Source: Candidatus Pullilachnospira intestinigallinarum (lineage in GTDB: Bacteria > Bacillota > Clostridia > Lachnospirales > Lachnospiraceae). Taken from it: DNA of 32,905 bases. Location: positions 1 to 32,905 of the forward strand of contig DVIN01000007.1 in the NCBI GenBank assembly GCA_018711275.1, in the 5' to 3' direction. This document shows positions 6,081 to 14,883 of this stretch, one piece after another (within the stretch, counting starts at the first letter, position 1; every line of letters starts with the position of its first letter). The translations under genes were made by a program, and so were the position numbers. The notes under the pieces were generated by a model. That model did not search any database, was not told the DNA's origin, and saw only the letters and a list, made by a program, of their open reading frames with translations.

Positions 6081-8206
6081 ACAGGGATGAGTGGAAGAAA
6101 TATCTGAAACAGACAGCAGAAGATATCCGGCTGCCCGAGCGTCTGAAACCCGAGAATATAGAGAGGCAGCTTGAGGCCGGAAACGACCGAAAAAATCAGG
6201 AAAAAGAGGAGAGAAAAGCCTGGTACCGAAGCCCGGCTCTGCGGAATGCGGCGGCAGCGGCAGCGGTTCTTCTGATCCTTTTCGGAATCGGACAGACAGG
6301 GATTCTGCAGGGAAGAAGCGATATGTCCGGCAGCGCTTCCGATACGTCAACCGCAGCAGAAAGCGCGGGGACAGCCGATTCGGCAGGAACCGTTGAGACG
6401 GCGGAAGAAGGAACCGCGGAAGCAGCGGCGGAAGGATCTGCTGAGGCGGTGGCAGATGCACAGGATACGGCAGCGCAGCCGGATGACGGAGGCAATGTGG
6501 AAGATTATTTCCGTACCGTCAGCTATGATGAGATCCGGGAAATGGCAAAGCAGGCGTACCAGGAGCAGACGGAGAATACGGAGACTACGGAAGCATATGA
6601 CGCCGGATGGGGAACGATGGATTCCACAGCCAGCGTGGCCACGGAGGCAGCCGCGGATACCTCATCCGCGGGAGCAGGACAGCAGGATTATTCGGAAACC
6701 AACCTTCTGGTGGAAGGAGTGGATGAGGGTGATGTGGTAAAAACGGATGGAAGCTGTATTTATGTGCTGAAATCCTCCCAGACCGTGAAGATTTACCGGG
6801 CCCAGGAGGGAAATGCCACCCTGTTGGCGACGATTCGTCCGGAGACAGCGGACGCTCAGATCAGTTATCAGGAAATGTATGTGGACGGGAACCAGATGAT
6901 TCTTGCCGGAAATATTTTCCAGAGCCAGATGCGTCAGGAATCCGAGGATATGTACCGGATGGATAGCGCCACCCGCACGGTGGCGGATGTGTATGATATC
7001 AGCGATCCGGCAAATCCGGAATTTCTGGGGAGAACCACCAGGGACGGACAGTATATCACTTCCAGAAAAACAGGAAATCATCTGTACATTTTCAGCGAGT
7101 ATGCATCCTCTCTGGAGACCATGGCAACGGCAGATTCGCCGGATATATTCCTCCCCTGTACCCAGGATGATCGGCTGATTCCGCCGGAGGATCTCTACGC
7201 GCCGTCGGATGGCCTGGAAGCCTGGGACTCCTGCCAGTATCTGCTGATGACATCGGTGGATTTAGAAAAACCGGGGGAGATCCAGGATCAGAAGGCAGTG
7301 TTAAACGGCGGATGGCAGGTTTCTGTCACATTGGACAGCATTTACCTCCGGTACATCCATTGGGACAGCGCGGAAACCAGAACGGATCTGGTACGGTTTG
7401 CGTATGAGGACGGCACTTTCCATGCGGTGGCGGGAGTTACCCTGGCCGGGGAGCTGACAGACGAATACGCGCTGAATGAGCAGGATGGCTACCTGCGGCT
7501 GCTTCTGTCCGGATGGGATGGAAACCAGCAGACCAACTACGTTTATGTGCTGAACGAGCAGATGCAGGTTACCGGCCAGATCGACGGACTGGCGCCGGGA
7601 GAAATGATTTATTCCGCCCGTTTTATGGGAGATATCGGCTATTTTGTCACCTATCGGAATATGGATCCGTTGTTTGCGGTGGATCTGTCGGATCCGGAGA
7701 ATCCGCGGATTATCGGAGAACTGAAGGTGACGGGATTTTCCGATTACCTGCATTTTTACGGAGAAGATCAGCTGCTGGGAATCGGATGGGAGACCGATCC
7801 GGAAACAGGAGAGCAGAAGGGGTTGAAACTGTCCATGTTTGATATATCCGATCCGGAGAATATCACGGAAATTCATAAAATGGTTATTGAGGGCGTGGAT
7901 TACTGCCCGGCGTTGAACCAGTATAAGGCATTTCTGGTGGATCCTGAGAAGAATGTGATTGGTTTTTCCACGGAGCTGTACGATGATTACGGGAATACCA
8001 CAGCGGATTACATGGTATTTTCCTATGACAGTCGGGAGGGATTTGTACAGGAAATGAAAGCGGGACTGCCGATAGAGGAAATTGGGTACAGTACCTGGCA
8101 GGTGCGGGGGCTTTATATTGGAGATGTGCTGTATGTGGTAACGGCATCGGGGATCCGGTCTTTTGATATGGAGAAAGGGTTTGAAATGACGGGGAAAATA
8201 GAATAG
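6077..8206 (+). CDS. Membrane-anchored beta-propeller protein, probable anti-sigma partner
   Basis: This 709-residue protein has three parts. A cytoplasmic N-terminus (1-51) rich in charged residues precedes one membrane helix (about 52-75, AAAAAAVLLILFGIGQTGIL). A long Ala/Glu/Thr-rich linker (about 80-205) leads to an extracellular beta-propeller domain of the PF09826 type. Its start is marked by NLLVEGVDEGDVVKTDG, and repeated VYDISDPANPEFLG-like blades follow. The gene overlaps the ECF sigma gene by 4 bases. The short cytoplasmic head before the helix is where anti-sigma proteins bind their sigma factor, so a role as surface sensor and anti-sigma factor is likely but inferred. It carries no recognisable zinc-binding anti-sigma motif. 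A terminator follows at once. Confidence 0.85.
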   Translation: MNRDEWKKYLKQTAEDIRLPERLKPENIERQLEAGNDRKNQEKEERKAWYRSPALRNAAAAAAVLLILFGIGQTGILQGRSDMSGSASDTSTAAESAGTADSAGTVETAEEGTAEAAAEGSAEAVADAQDTAAQPDDGGNVEDYFRTVSYDEIREMAKQAYQEQTENTETTEAYDAGWGTMDSTASVATEAAADTSSAGAGQQDYSETNLLVEGVDEGDVVKTDGSCIYVLKSSQTVKIYRAQEGNATLLATIRPETADAQISYQEMYVDGNQMILAGNIFQSQMRQESEDMYRMDSATRTVADVYDISDPANPEFLGRTTRDGQYITSRKTGNHLYIFSEYASSLETMATADSPDIFLPCTQDDRLIPPEDLYAPSDGLEAWDSCQYLLMTSVDLEKPGEIQDQKAVLNGGWQVSVTLDSIYLRYIHWDSAETRTDLVRFAYEDGTFHAVAGVTLAGELTDEYALNEQDGYLRLLLSGWDGNQQTNYVYVLNEQMQVTGQIDGLAPGEMIYSARFMGDIGYFVTYRNMDPLFAVDLSDPENPRIIGELKVTGFSDYLHFYGEDQLLGIGWETDPETGEQKGLKLSMFDISDPENITEIHKMVIEGVDYCPALNQYKAFLVDPEKNVIGFSTELYDDYGNTTADYMVFSYDSREGFVQEMKAGLPIEEIGYSTWQVRGLYIGDVLYVVTASGIRSFDMEKGFEMTGKIE

Positions 8207-8216
8207 AAGCAGGATG

Positions 8217-8275
8217 AAAAACAGCCGGTTTCTTTGGAGATCAAATGAGAGATCCAGAGGATCCGGCTGTTTTTT
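8217..8275 (+). terminator. Intrinsic terminator of the sigma/propeller operon
   Basis: AAAAACAGCCGG (8217-8228) pairs with CCGGCTGTTTTT (8263-8274), with further pairing inside (TCTTTGGA 8231-8238 with TCCAGAGGA 8253-8261). The T-run after the GC-rich stem is characteristic. It starts 10 bases after the propeller stop. Confidence 0.85.
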
Positions 8276-8395
8276 ATGCTGTTATGCTGGGAGGTATTGC
8301 CTGCAATACGGAAACAGACAGGAAATTCCAGAATTTTACAGGTGCAATTTTGAAACAAAGATGCGAAAATGGAACAAAAATATACAAATATCGAA

Positions 8396-8404
8396 TGATA
8401 TAAT
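8396..8404 (+). promoter_or_regulatory. Extended -10 promoter of the sugar-transport locus
   Basis: TGATATAAT (8396-8404) is a consensus -10 box with the extended TG. The -35 region is A-rich and poor in consensus. This fits a promoter that needs an activator, such as the AraC-type regulator encoded downstream. It lies 36 bases before the binding-protein start. Confidence 0.6.
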
Positions 8405-8439
8405 CTTATTATCAAAAAACAGAACAAGGAGGTTGAAAA

Positions 8440-9822
8440 ATGAGAAGGAAACAGTTATGGGCGGGAATGCTGGCAGCGGTTCTTTGCATCGGTTCTCTGG
8501 CGGGCTGCGGAGGAGAAAAGGATGATGCGGGAAGCGGAGATACCGGGACGGCAGAACAGACGGAAGCGAAGTCGGATGATGGGGAAGACGCAGAGACGGA
8601 GGAAACGGATTCGGGAGATAAAAAAGTAGTGTTGTGGACCTGGGCCAGCGGTCAATTTGATCTGGTTCAGGAAAAGTATTTTGAGACACACCCGGATGCG
8701 GACTGGGAATTTGAAGAGGTTGTGGTTCCGGCGGAGGACTATCTGACAAAGCTGCAGCAGGGCTATGCGTCAGGCGGGGATATGCCGGATCTTCTGATGG
8801 CGGAAATGGGCTGGAGAGCCAGTGCTTTCAGTCTGGATATCTGGGAGAATCTGGAGGCAGAACCATATAATTTTGACAGAAGCGTACTGCTGGACAATGT
8901 GATCGGACAGATAACAAATGACCAGGATCAGGTAATCGGTGTAGAGAACGCGGTGAATCCGGCCTTTATCATGTATAAGAGGGATCTGGCAAAAGAATAT
9001 CTCGGTACGGATGATCAGAAGGAACTGGAAGCCATGTTCCAGACATATGATGACTATATTACGGTGGGGAAAGAGGTATATGAAAAAAGCGGCGGGACAG
9101 TGCATCTTTTCCCTGGGCTTCAGGATGTGTCCAATATGATGTACCAGCAGAAGCGGGATCAGAATAATGTGGGAGAAGATGGAAATCTGAATGTGCTGGG
9201 GAAGGTAACTCCTATTTTTGACACGCTGGAAAAAATGCGTGACAATAATGTGTGCGGCAACCTGACCATGAATTCTACTGAGTGGAATAACGCGTATGCC
9301 GGCAGTGAGGCGATCCTGTTCCCGGGAGCTTCCTGGAGCGTGACCTATACGGTGGAAGCGTACGATCCGGAAGGATCAGCGGAAGGAAACTGGGGAATGT
9401 TTACACCTGCGGAGGGAGGATTTTCCTGGGGCGGAACGTGCTACGGAATCTATAAAAATTCTGATATGAAAGAAGAAGCATGGGATTTTATTTCCTGGGC
9501 GCTGCTTTCCAAAGAAGGGGCGGAGGCAATGAAAGAGGGAAGCGGATTTTTCCTTCCGGTAAAATCTCTGTATGAGGATCCGGAATACACCTCCGGAACC
9601 CGGCAGAGTTTTGGTGATCAGGAGATTAATAAGTTTATGATGGAGGAGATTGCCCCTAATATTTCCGACGCCAGTCTCTCCATTTATGACAGCCTGGTGG
9701 CAGATTCCGTGCAGATGGTGGCCGAAATGATGGGCGCGGATGCCAGTCTCACTGCGGATCAGGCCGTAGAAGAATTCCAGACAGATCTGGGGGCAAAGGT
9801 TCCTGACCTGGAGATCGAGTAG
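8440..9822 (+). CDS. Sugar ABC transporter substrate-binding lipoprotein
   Basis: This 460-residue family 1 extracellular solute-binding protein (CUT1 importer type) captures a sugar or oligosaccharide outside the cell. The signal peptide ends in a lipobox LAGC, with C23 as the lipid-anchored residue. A Gly/Asp/Glu-rich tether (about 24-60) precedes the binding domain, which starts at KKVVLWTWASGQFDLV. The ligand region includes GASWSVTYTVEAYDPE and GGFSWGGTCYGIYK, typical of this family. The ATG at 8440 follows AAGGAGG. A 15-bp hairpin sits between this gene and the permeases. The exact ligand cannot be inferred; two esterase genes downstream hint at an acylated saccharide. Confidence 0.95.
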   Translation: MRRKQLWAGMLAAVLCIGSLAGCGGEKDDAGSGDTGTAEQTEAKSDDGEDAETEETDSGDKKVVLWTWASGQFDLVQEKYFETHPDADWEFEEVVVPAEDYLTKLQQGYASGGDMPDLLMAEMGWRASAFSLDIWENLEAEPYNFDRSVLLDNVIGQITNDQDQVIGVENAVNPAFIMYKRDLAKEYLGTDDQKELEAMFQTYDDYITVGKEVYEKSGGTVHLFPGLQDVSNMMYQQKRDQNNVGEDGNLNVLGKVTPIFDTLEKMRDNNVCGNLTMNSTEWNNAYAGSEAILFPGASWSVTYTVEAYDPEGSAEGNWGMFTPAEGGFSWGGTCYGIYKNSDMKEEAWDFISWALLSKEGAEAMKEGSGFFLPVKSLYEDPEYTSGTRQSFGDQEINKFMMEEIAPNISDASLSIYDSLVADSVQMVAEMMGADASLTADQAVEEFQTDLGAKVPDLEIE

Positions 9823-9829
9823 CAGTCGT

Positions 9830-9872
9830 GACAGGCTGCCGTGCGGCGAAGAAAAATGCACGGCAGCCTGTC
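9830..9872 (+). promoter_or_regulatory. Intercistronic 15-bp hairpin
   Basis: GACAGGCTGCCGTGC (9830-9844) is the exact reverse complement of 9858-9872, with a 13-base loop. There is no T-run after it (TTGCGTAATG), so it is not a standard terminator. A stem here usually protects the 3' end of binding-protein mRNA, giving more binding protein than permease. Confidence 0.65.
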
Positions 9873-9916
9873 TTGCGTAATGAACAGCTGATAAAATGAA
9901 AAACTTCGGGAGGAAA

Positions 9917-10831
9917 ATGAAAGTGAGAAAACGAAATCCTTTGCATAAGTGGCCATATATTTTTGTGGCTCCTTTTGTAATCACCTACCTGCTATTTTAT
10001 CTGTATCCCATGCTGTTCTCTTTTGGAATCAGTCTGACGGACTGGACGGCAGTGGATATGGATACGAGGAATTTTGTGGGAATAAAAAATTATATCCGTG
10101 TTTTTACAGACGATCCCATGTTTTGGAAGTCAGTTCTGAATACTATCAAGATTATGCTTATTGCCATGCCGCTGACGATAATTGCGGGGCTTCTCATGGC
10201 AGTGTTGATGTTCAATATTATAAAGTGCAGACAATTTATTCAGACGGTAAACTTTCTGCCATATATCACCATGCCGGTGGCGATAGGACTGATATTCGCG
10301 AATATATTTAATATGAACATCGGCCCGGTGAACCAGATCCTTGAGAAGTTGGGAATTCTGAAGGAGGGATTGAACTGGCTGGGGGATTCGCGGTACGCCT
10401 TCTGGGTAGTGATTCTCATGTGTATGTGGAAAAATTTTGGATATTTTATGGTGATTTATCTGTCGGGGCTTTCTACTATTTCAGGGGAATACTATGATGC
10501 GGCAAAAGTAGACGGAGCCAATGCGGTACAGAGATTTTTTAAAATTACCCTGCCGCTTCTGAGACCTATTACCACTTTTGTGATTGTGCAGGGAGCTATT
10601 GGAGGATTTCAGCTTTTTGATGAGGCGAAGAACCTGGTGTCCGGAGCAGGTTCCAATATTGTAGGCGGGCCGGGAAGATCTCTTTTGACGATTGTGTGGT
10701 ATTTCTATGATACCTCTTTCCAGAATAATTCCAGATATGGATACGGCGCTGCCATCGCATTTTCCATGATGCTGATTGTCGGGTTGATTTCGCTGATAAA
10801 TGTAAGTTTACTGAACAGGAGGGAAGGGTGA
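9917..10831 (+). CDS. Sugar ABC transporter permease, MalF/UgpA type
   Basis: This 304-residue membrane subunit is the first permease of the CUT1 importer whose binding protein lies just upstream. About six membrane segments are visible, the first at roughly residues 13-36 (YIFVAPFVITYLLFYLYPML). The EAA loop reads EYYDAAKVDGANAVQRFF and is followed by KITLPLLRP. The start is uncertain. ATG 9917 lies 3 bases after GGGAGG (9908-9913), GTG 9923 has better spacing (9 bases), and ATG 9896 has no ribosome site. The second permease begins one base after its stop. No ATPase gene is present; such importers commonly borrow an MsmK-like ATPase encoded elsewhere. Confidence 0.93.
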   Translation: MKVRKRNPLHKWPYIFVAPFVITYLLFYLYPMLFSFGISLTDWTAVDMDTRNFVGIKNYIRVFTDDPMFWKSVLNTIKIMLIAMPLTIIAGLLMAVLMFNIIKCRQFIQTVNFLPYITMPVAIGLIFANIFNMNIGPVNQILEKLGILKEGLNWLGDSRYAFWVVILMCMWKNFGYFMVIYLSGLSTISGEYYDAAKVDGANAVQRFFKITLPLLRPITTFVIVQGAIGGFQLFDEAKNLVSGAGSNIVGGPGRSLLTIVWYFYDTSFQNNSRYGYGAAIAFSMMLIVGLISLINVSLLNRREG

Positions 10832-10832
10832 A

Positions 10833-11651
10833 ATGAAACGAAAAATAAAAACAATTCCTAAAGTTATTATTATTTTTCTTGTATCCATGATTTCTTTTCT
10901 GCCTTTTTATTATACAATAGTGATGGCAACTCACTCCACGGATCAGGTGCTGATGGGGCTGGAGTTCATTCCCGGGAGTTATCTGCTGGAGAATTTGAAA
11001 ACAGTTTTAAATTCCGAATATTTTGTGGCATTTGGCAACAGTATTTTTGTCTCTGTGGTGTCGACACTTTTATCCATGCTTGTGAGCGCGGCGGCAGGCT
11101 ACGGAATGGCTGCTTATCAGTTTAAAGGGAAAAAAATCCTTTATAATTTTGTCCTTCTCACCATGATGGTGCCGTCCACTCTGGGCATGATCGGATATAT
11201 GCAGGAGATGCGGATGTTTCATCTGGGAGGGAGCCTCTGGCCGCTGATATTTATATGGATCCCCAACGGATTCGGCGTGTTCTGGATGACGCAGTATCTG
11301 AAAAACTCTCTTCAGGCAGAGCTGATCGAATGCGCGCGTCTGGACGGGTGCGGTGAGATTCGTATTTTTTTCAGCATTGTGATGCCATGTATCAAACCGG
11401 CTATCATTACGCTTTGCCTGCTGATTTTTCTGTGGTCCTGGAATTCGTATTTGCTTCCGCTGGTTATGATTAACCGGGCGGACAATTATACGATTCCACT
11501 GTTCATCCAGACGCTGGGGGATGAACATAAAGCAGATATAGCCGCGCAGATTACAGGACTTTTAATCGCGATTATACCGCTGATTGCGGCATTTGCCGTT
11601 TTTTCCAAAGATTTCATCCGTGGATTGACTGAGGGGGCCGTGAAAGGATGA
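10833..11651 (+). CDS. Sugar ABC transporter permease, MalG type
   Basis: This 272-residue partner permease has about six membrane helices, the first at roughly 8-30. The EAA loop ELIECARLDGCGEIRIFF is followed by SIVMPCIKP, which docks the ATPase. The start ATG at 10833 follows GGAGGGAAGGG and lies one base after the previous stop, so the two permeases are translationally coupled. The C-terminal end KDFIRGLTEGAVKG is typical of the family. The response-regulator gene starts 6 bases downstream, placing transport and its likely control in one transcript. Confidence 0.94.
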   Translation: MKRKIKTIPKVIIIFLVSMISFLPFYYTIVMATHSTDQVLMGLEFIPGSYLLENLKTVLNSEYFVAFGNSIFVSVVSTLLSMLVSAAAGYGMAAYQFKGKKILYNFVLLTMMVPSTLGMIGYMQEMRMFHLGGSLWPLIFIWIPNGFGVFWMTQYLKNSLQAELIECARLDGCGEIRIFFSIVMPCIKPAIITLCLLIFLWSWNSYLLPLVMINRADNYTIPLFIQTLGDEHKADIAAQITGLLIAIIPLIAAFAVFSKDFIRGLTEGAVKG

Positions 11652-11657
11652 TATAGA

Positions 11658-13121
11658 ATGTACAAAGTATTGTTGGTGGACGATGAAATACTTGCCATAC
11701 AGTTTCTGGAGAACCTTGTAGACTGGCAGGAACTGAACTGCCAGATAGCAGGGACTGCCACAACGGTGCGCAAGGCACTGGCTCTGGCCAGGGATCTGAG
11801 ACCGGACATTGTCTTTATGGATATTAAAATGCCGGGAATGGATGGACTGGAAGTGGCAGAGAGGATTCTTGAGGAGGTGAAAAATACAGAAATTATTATA
11901 TTGACAGCGTATCCGGATTTTACATTCGCGAAAAAAGCATTAAAGCTGGGGGTGCTGGATTTTCTGATTAAACATGAACTGGATGAGGAAATGGTAAAGG
12001 CAGCCGTAAAAAAGGCCATTTTGGAGCTTCAGAAGAAAGATCAGGTTGAACGCATGCTGACTGAACGGTGGCTGAAAGAAGGATGGGAGGGAAAAACAGC
12101 GATTCCTGTTCCGCACAGGCTGAAGGAATATACAGGGGTATATCGGATTCTTATGGTGAAAACACAAAGTCTGTGTCAGAAAAATCAATGCTCCCTATCT
12201 GGAGAATGGACAGAGGGTATGCAGATCCCTTCTGTAAAAGGGAGCTTTTATGAAAAATACGGACCTGCTGTATTTTTGCTGGGAACAGGAACGGGTCGGA
12301 CAGAAATCGGGAAAAGGGAGCAGTTTCGGGAAGCTGCATTGCGTATTCTGACACGGGGGGAATATTTGGAGAAGACTTCTTTTATGGGAATTTATTCGGA
12401 AGAATTTTCCAGTATCGAAGATTACCAGGTGGTTTGCCGCAGGCTGAAACAATTTCAGGATCAGACGCTGTATCAGACACATCATTTGCTTTTTCCGGAA
12501 GAATATATGAGATTGTCTGTGATACATCCTCAGTGGCCGCAGGATGCGGCAGCAAAGCTTTACAGGCTGATGACAGAGGAACCGGCAGAACTGAGAAGCT
12601 TTTTAAAACAAGTGTTTGAGACGGAGCAGATGGATTTTTGGATAGATACAACGGAGCTGAGGCCGTTTGCCGGATTGTCAGAAAAATGTGGAGGTGACTG
12701 GAAACTGTTGACTGCTTCCAGAAGCGTGGCCGAATTTTTGAAAAATGAAGGAAAGATAACAGAAGAAATTGAGATGCCGCATGGAGGTAGACACCGGAAG
12801 GTGATACAGGCAGAGGCATATATCAGAGAACATTTTCGGGAAGATATTAACTCTGCGTCTATCGGGGAGGCACTTCATATCAGTGATGGATATCTGAGAA
12901 AAATCTTCAAACAGGAGAGAGGGATTACATTGAAAGATTACCTGCAGAATTACAGAATCAGAAAAGCCAGGGAATACCTTGAATCCGGAAAATACAGGAT
13001 CTCAGAGATCGCGCAGATGTGCGGGTTTAAGACCAGCCAGCATTTCAGTACTGTTTTCAAAAATGTAATGGGAAAGAGTCCGGGAGCGTATACAGGTGAC
13101 GGCAATAAAGAAAATAATTAG
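11658..13121 (+). CDS. AraC-type response regulator (YesN-like)
   Basis: This 487-residue protein has an N-terminal receiver domain (about 1-120). It contains the acidic pair D8-D9, phosphoacceptor D55 in VFMDIKMPG, T83 and K105. A middle region of unknown fold (about 125-385) follows. The C-terminal AraC/XylS domain (about 388-485) carries two helix-turn-helices, including ASIGEALHISDGYLRKIFK and RISEIAQMCGFKTSQHFST. It should be phosphorylated by the kinase encoded next and activate the transport locus, probably from the extended -10 promoter at 8396. The kinase gene overlaps it by 26 bases. Regulators of this type in Firmicutes commonly control adjacent carbohydrate importers. Confidence 0.94.
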   Translation: MYKVLLVDDEILAIQFLENLVDWQELNCQIAGTATTVRKALALARDLRPDIVFMDIKMPGMDGLEVAERILEEVKNTEIIILTAYPDFTFAKKALKLGVLDFLIKHELDEEMVKAAVKKAILELQKKDQVERMLTERWLKEGWEGKTAIPVPHRLKEYTGVYRILMVKTQSLCQKNQCSLSGEWTEGMQIPSVKGSFYEKYGPAVFLLGTGTGRTEIGKREQFREAALRILTRGEYLEKTSFMGIYSEEFSSIEDYQVVCRRLKQFQDQTLYQTHHLLFPEEYMRLSVIHPQWPQDAAAKLYRLMTEEPAELRSFLKQVFETEQMDFWIDTTELRPFAGLSEKCGGDWKLLTASRSVAEFLKNEGKITEEIEMPHGGRHRKVIQAEAYIREHFREDINSASIGEALHISDGYLRKIFKQERGITLKDYLQNYRIRKAREYLESGKYRISEIAQMCGFKTSQHFSTVFKNVMGKSPGAYTGDGNKENN

Positions 13122-14883
13122 CAGGGACTCCCTGCAGAGGAAACTGATTCTGTACATTGTGGTAGTAGTGGCATTTCTGATTGGTATCAGCAGCATGTTT
13201 TCCAGCTTTTATTTCAGCAAGGTAACAAGACAGCGGCTGATGCGGGACTATACGGAGCTTTTAAACTACAGTTCGGCCCAGCTGGAAAATTTTTATGAGG
13301 AAATGATCCAGTATTCCATCGTGATTGCCTCGGACAAGAGTCTGCAGGAGATATTGGCAAAAGGGAAAAAGCCAATGGATGAGGTGCTGAAAAAGTATCG
13401 GATAAATGAAATATTGAAACCATACGCCACATTAAACAATAATCTGATATCCGTGGAAATACAGACCAGTGACGGAATTGTATATTCCAGCGAGACAGCA
13501 AATCGTACAATTACACGGATGGATGAGATATTCTGGAAAGATATCTGGGAAAAGGATGCGGGTTTTCTGGGAAAACGTACGATATTCAATGCGAACAAAG
13601 AACGGACGGTGGTTAGTTTTGTACTCCCCATGAATAATTATTATGACAATGTTCAGGACATGGCAATCCTGATTCTGAATATTTCTTACGAAAAATTTGA
13701 AGAACGGCTGAAGGGCAATCTATCTGATTTTAACTGGGTATTTCTGAGGTCGGGACAGGGAGATACCATTTATTTTCAGGGAAAAGAAGAAATAGACGAA
13801 GAAAGCGCTTCCAGACAGCTGGAACAGGGAGAAGAAAAACGGACAGACGTGTGGACGGATGACCACGAAATTGTATTATGCAGTAAATCACTGGCGGGGA
13901 ATATGACATTGGCCATATCTATGACAGATGAAAATATTCAGGAGGAAATACAGGCGGTACATTATTTTTTTGGCTCACTCTTTCTTGCGGCTTTGCTGGT
14001 GTGTGCCGCAGGCATCTGTCTGGTCACTGTGAGGGTAACTGCTTCGATTAAGAAACTGACGGCAGCGGCCAGAGAAATCTCAGAAGGGAAAAAGCAGGTA
14101 TCTGTGGAAGTAAAGGGAAATGATGAAGTGGCGGTGCTGGCTGATGTTTTCAATGATATGGTCAAAAGTGTGGAACAGCAGATGGTACAAATCCAGAGGA
14201 CAGAAAAAGAAAAGAATCAGCTGAAAATGGATATTTTGATGGCCCAGATTAATCCGCATTTTATCTATAACACACTGAATTCGGCGATTTATCTGTCTAA
14301 GATGGGAGAAAATGGTAAGGTGGAATCTCTGATCCGGGCTTTTGTACATCTTCTGCAGGATAATATGAAAAGCGGTGCGGACGGTATGATTGCCAGGGTG
14401 GAGGAGGAAGAAGAATGTATCAGGAATTACCTGGCAATACAGGCAATCCGGTATCCCGGTCGTTTTGAGAGCAGAATTCTGGTGGATGATACCATCAGGA
14501 AACGGAATATTCCGCGGCTGATTCTTCAGCCTTTTGTTGAAAATTCTTTGAATCATGGAATTCTGACAGAAGAGAGAAAGGGAGAAATCTTTATTTCCAT
14601 CCAGGAACAGAAAGGCTGGATCCGTATCCTGATCAGGGATAACGGAGTGGGGATGGATCAGAAAGCTCTGGATAAGGTGATGAGGTTTGAGAAGACCAGA
14701 GAAGCAGGATTTACACATTCTATCGGAATTTCCAATATTAACGAAAGACTGAAACTGATGTACAAAGAGGAGTACCGCCTGCGAATGGATTCCAATCCTG
14801 ACAAAGGGATGACCGTAGAACTGATGCTGCCTTTGGAATTTGGAAGAAAGGAAAAAATGGATGAAAAAGATATTACAGATTGA
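13096..14883 (+). CDS. Sensor histidine kinase (YesM-like)
   Basis: This 595-residue membrane sensor is the partner of the preceding regulator. Membrane helices lie at about 17-38 and 290-314 and enclose an extracellular sensing domain (about 39-288). A HAMP linker follows (about 315-368). The kinase core is of the His_kinase PF06580 type, with phosphoacceptor H388 in QINPHFIYNTLNSA. The ATP-binding domain shows the N-box LQPFVENSLNHG and the G-box DNGVGMD. Translation probably starts at GTG 13096, 9 bases after GGGAG (13082-13086), inside the regulator gene. A longer 5' form is impossible because of the overlap. The ligand may be the transported sugar or its binding protein. Confidence 0.93.
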   Translation: MTAIKKIISRDSLQRKLILYIVVVVAFLIGISSMFSSFYFSKVTRQRLMRDYTELLNYSSAQLENFYEEMIQYSIVIASDKSLQEILAKGKKPMDEVLKKYRINEILKPYATLNNNLISVEIQTSDGIVYSSETANRTITRMDEIFWKDIWEKDAGFLGKRTIFNANKERTVVSFVLPMNNYYDNVQDMAILILNISYEKFEERLKGNLSDFNWVFLRSGQGDTIYFQGKEEIDEESASRQLEQGEEKRTDVWTDDHEIVLCSKSLAGNMTLAISMTDENIQEEIQAVHYFFGSLFLAALLVCAAGICLVTVRVTASIKKLTAAAREISEGKKQVSVEVKGNDEVAVLADVFNDMVKSVEQQMVQIQRTEKEKNQLKMDILMAQINPHFIYNTLNSAIYLSKMGENGKVESLIRAFVHLLQDNMKSGADGMIARVEEEEECIRNYLAIQAIRYPGRFESRILVDDTIRKRNIPRLILQPFVENSLNHGILTEERKGEIFISIQEQKGWIRILIRDNGVGMDQKALDKVMRFEKTREAGFTHSIGISNINERLKLMYKEEYRLRMDSNPDKGMTVELMLPLEFGRKEKMDEKDITD

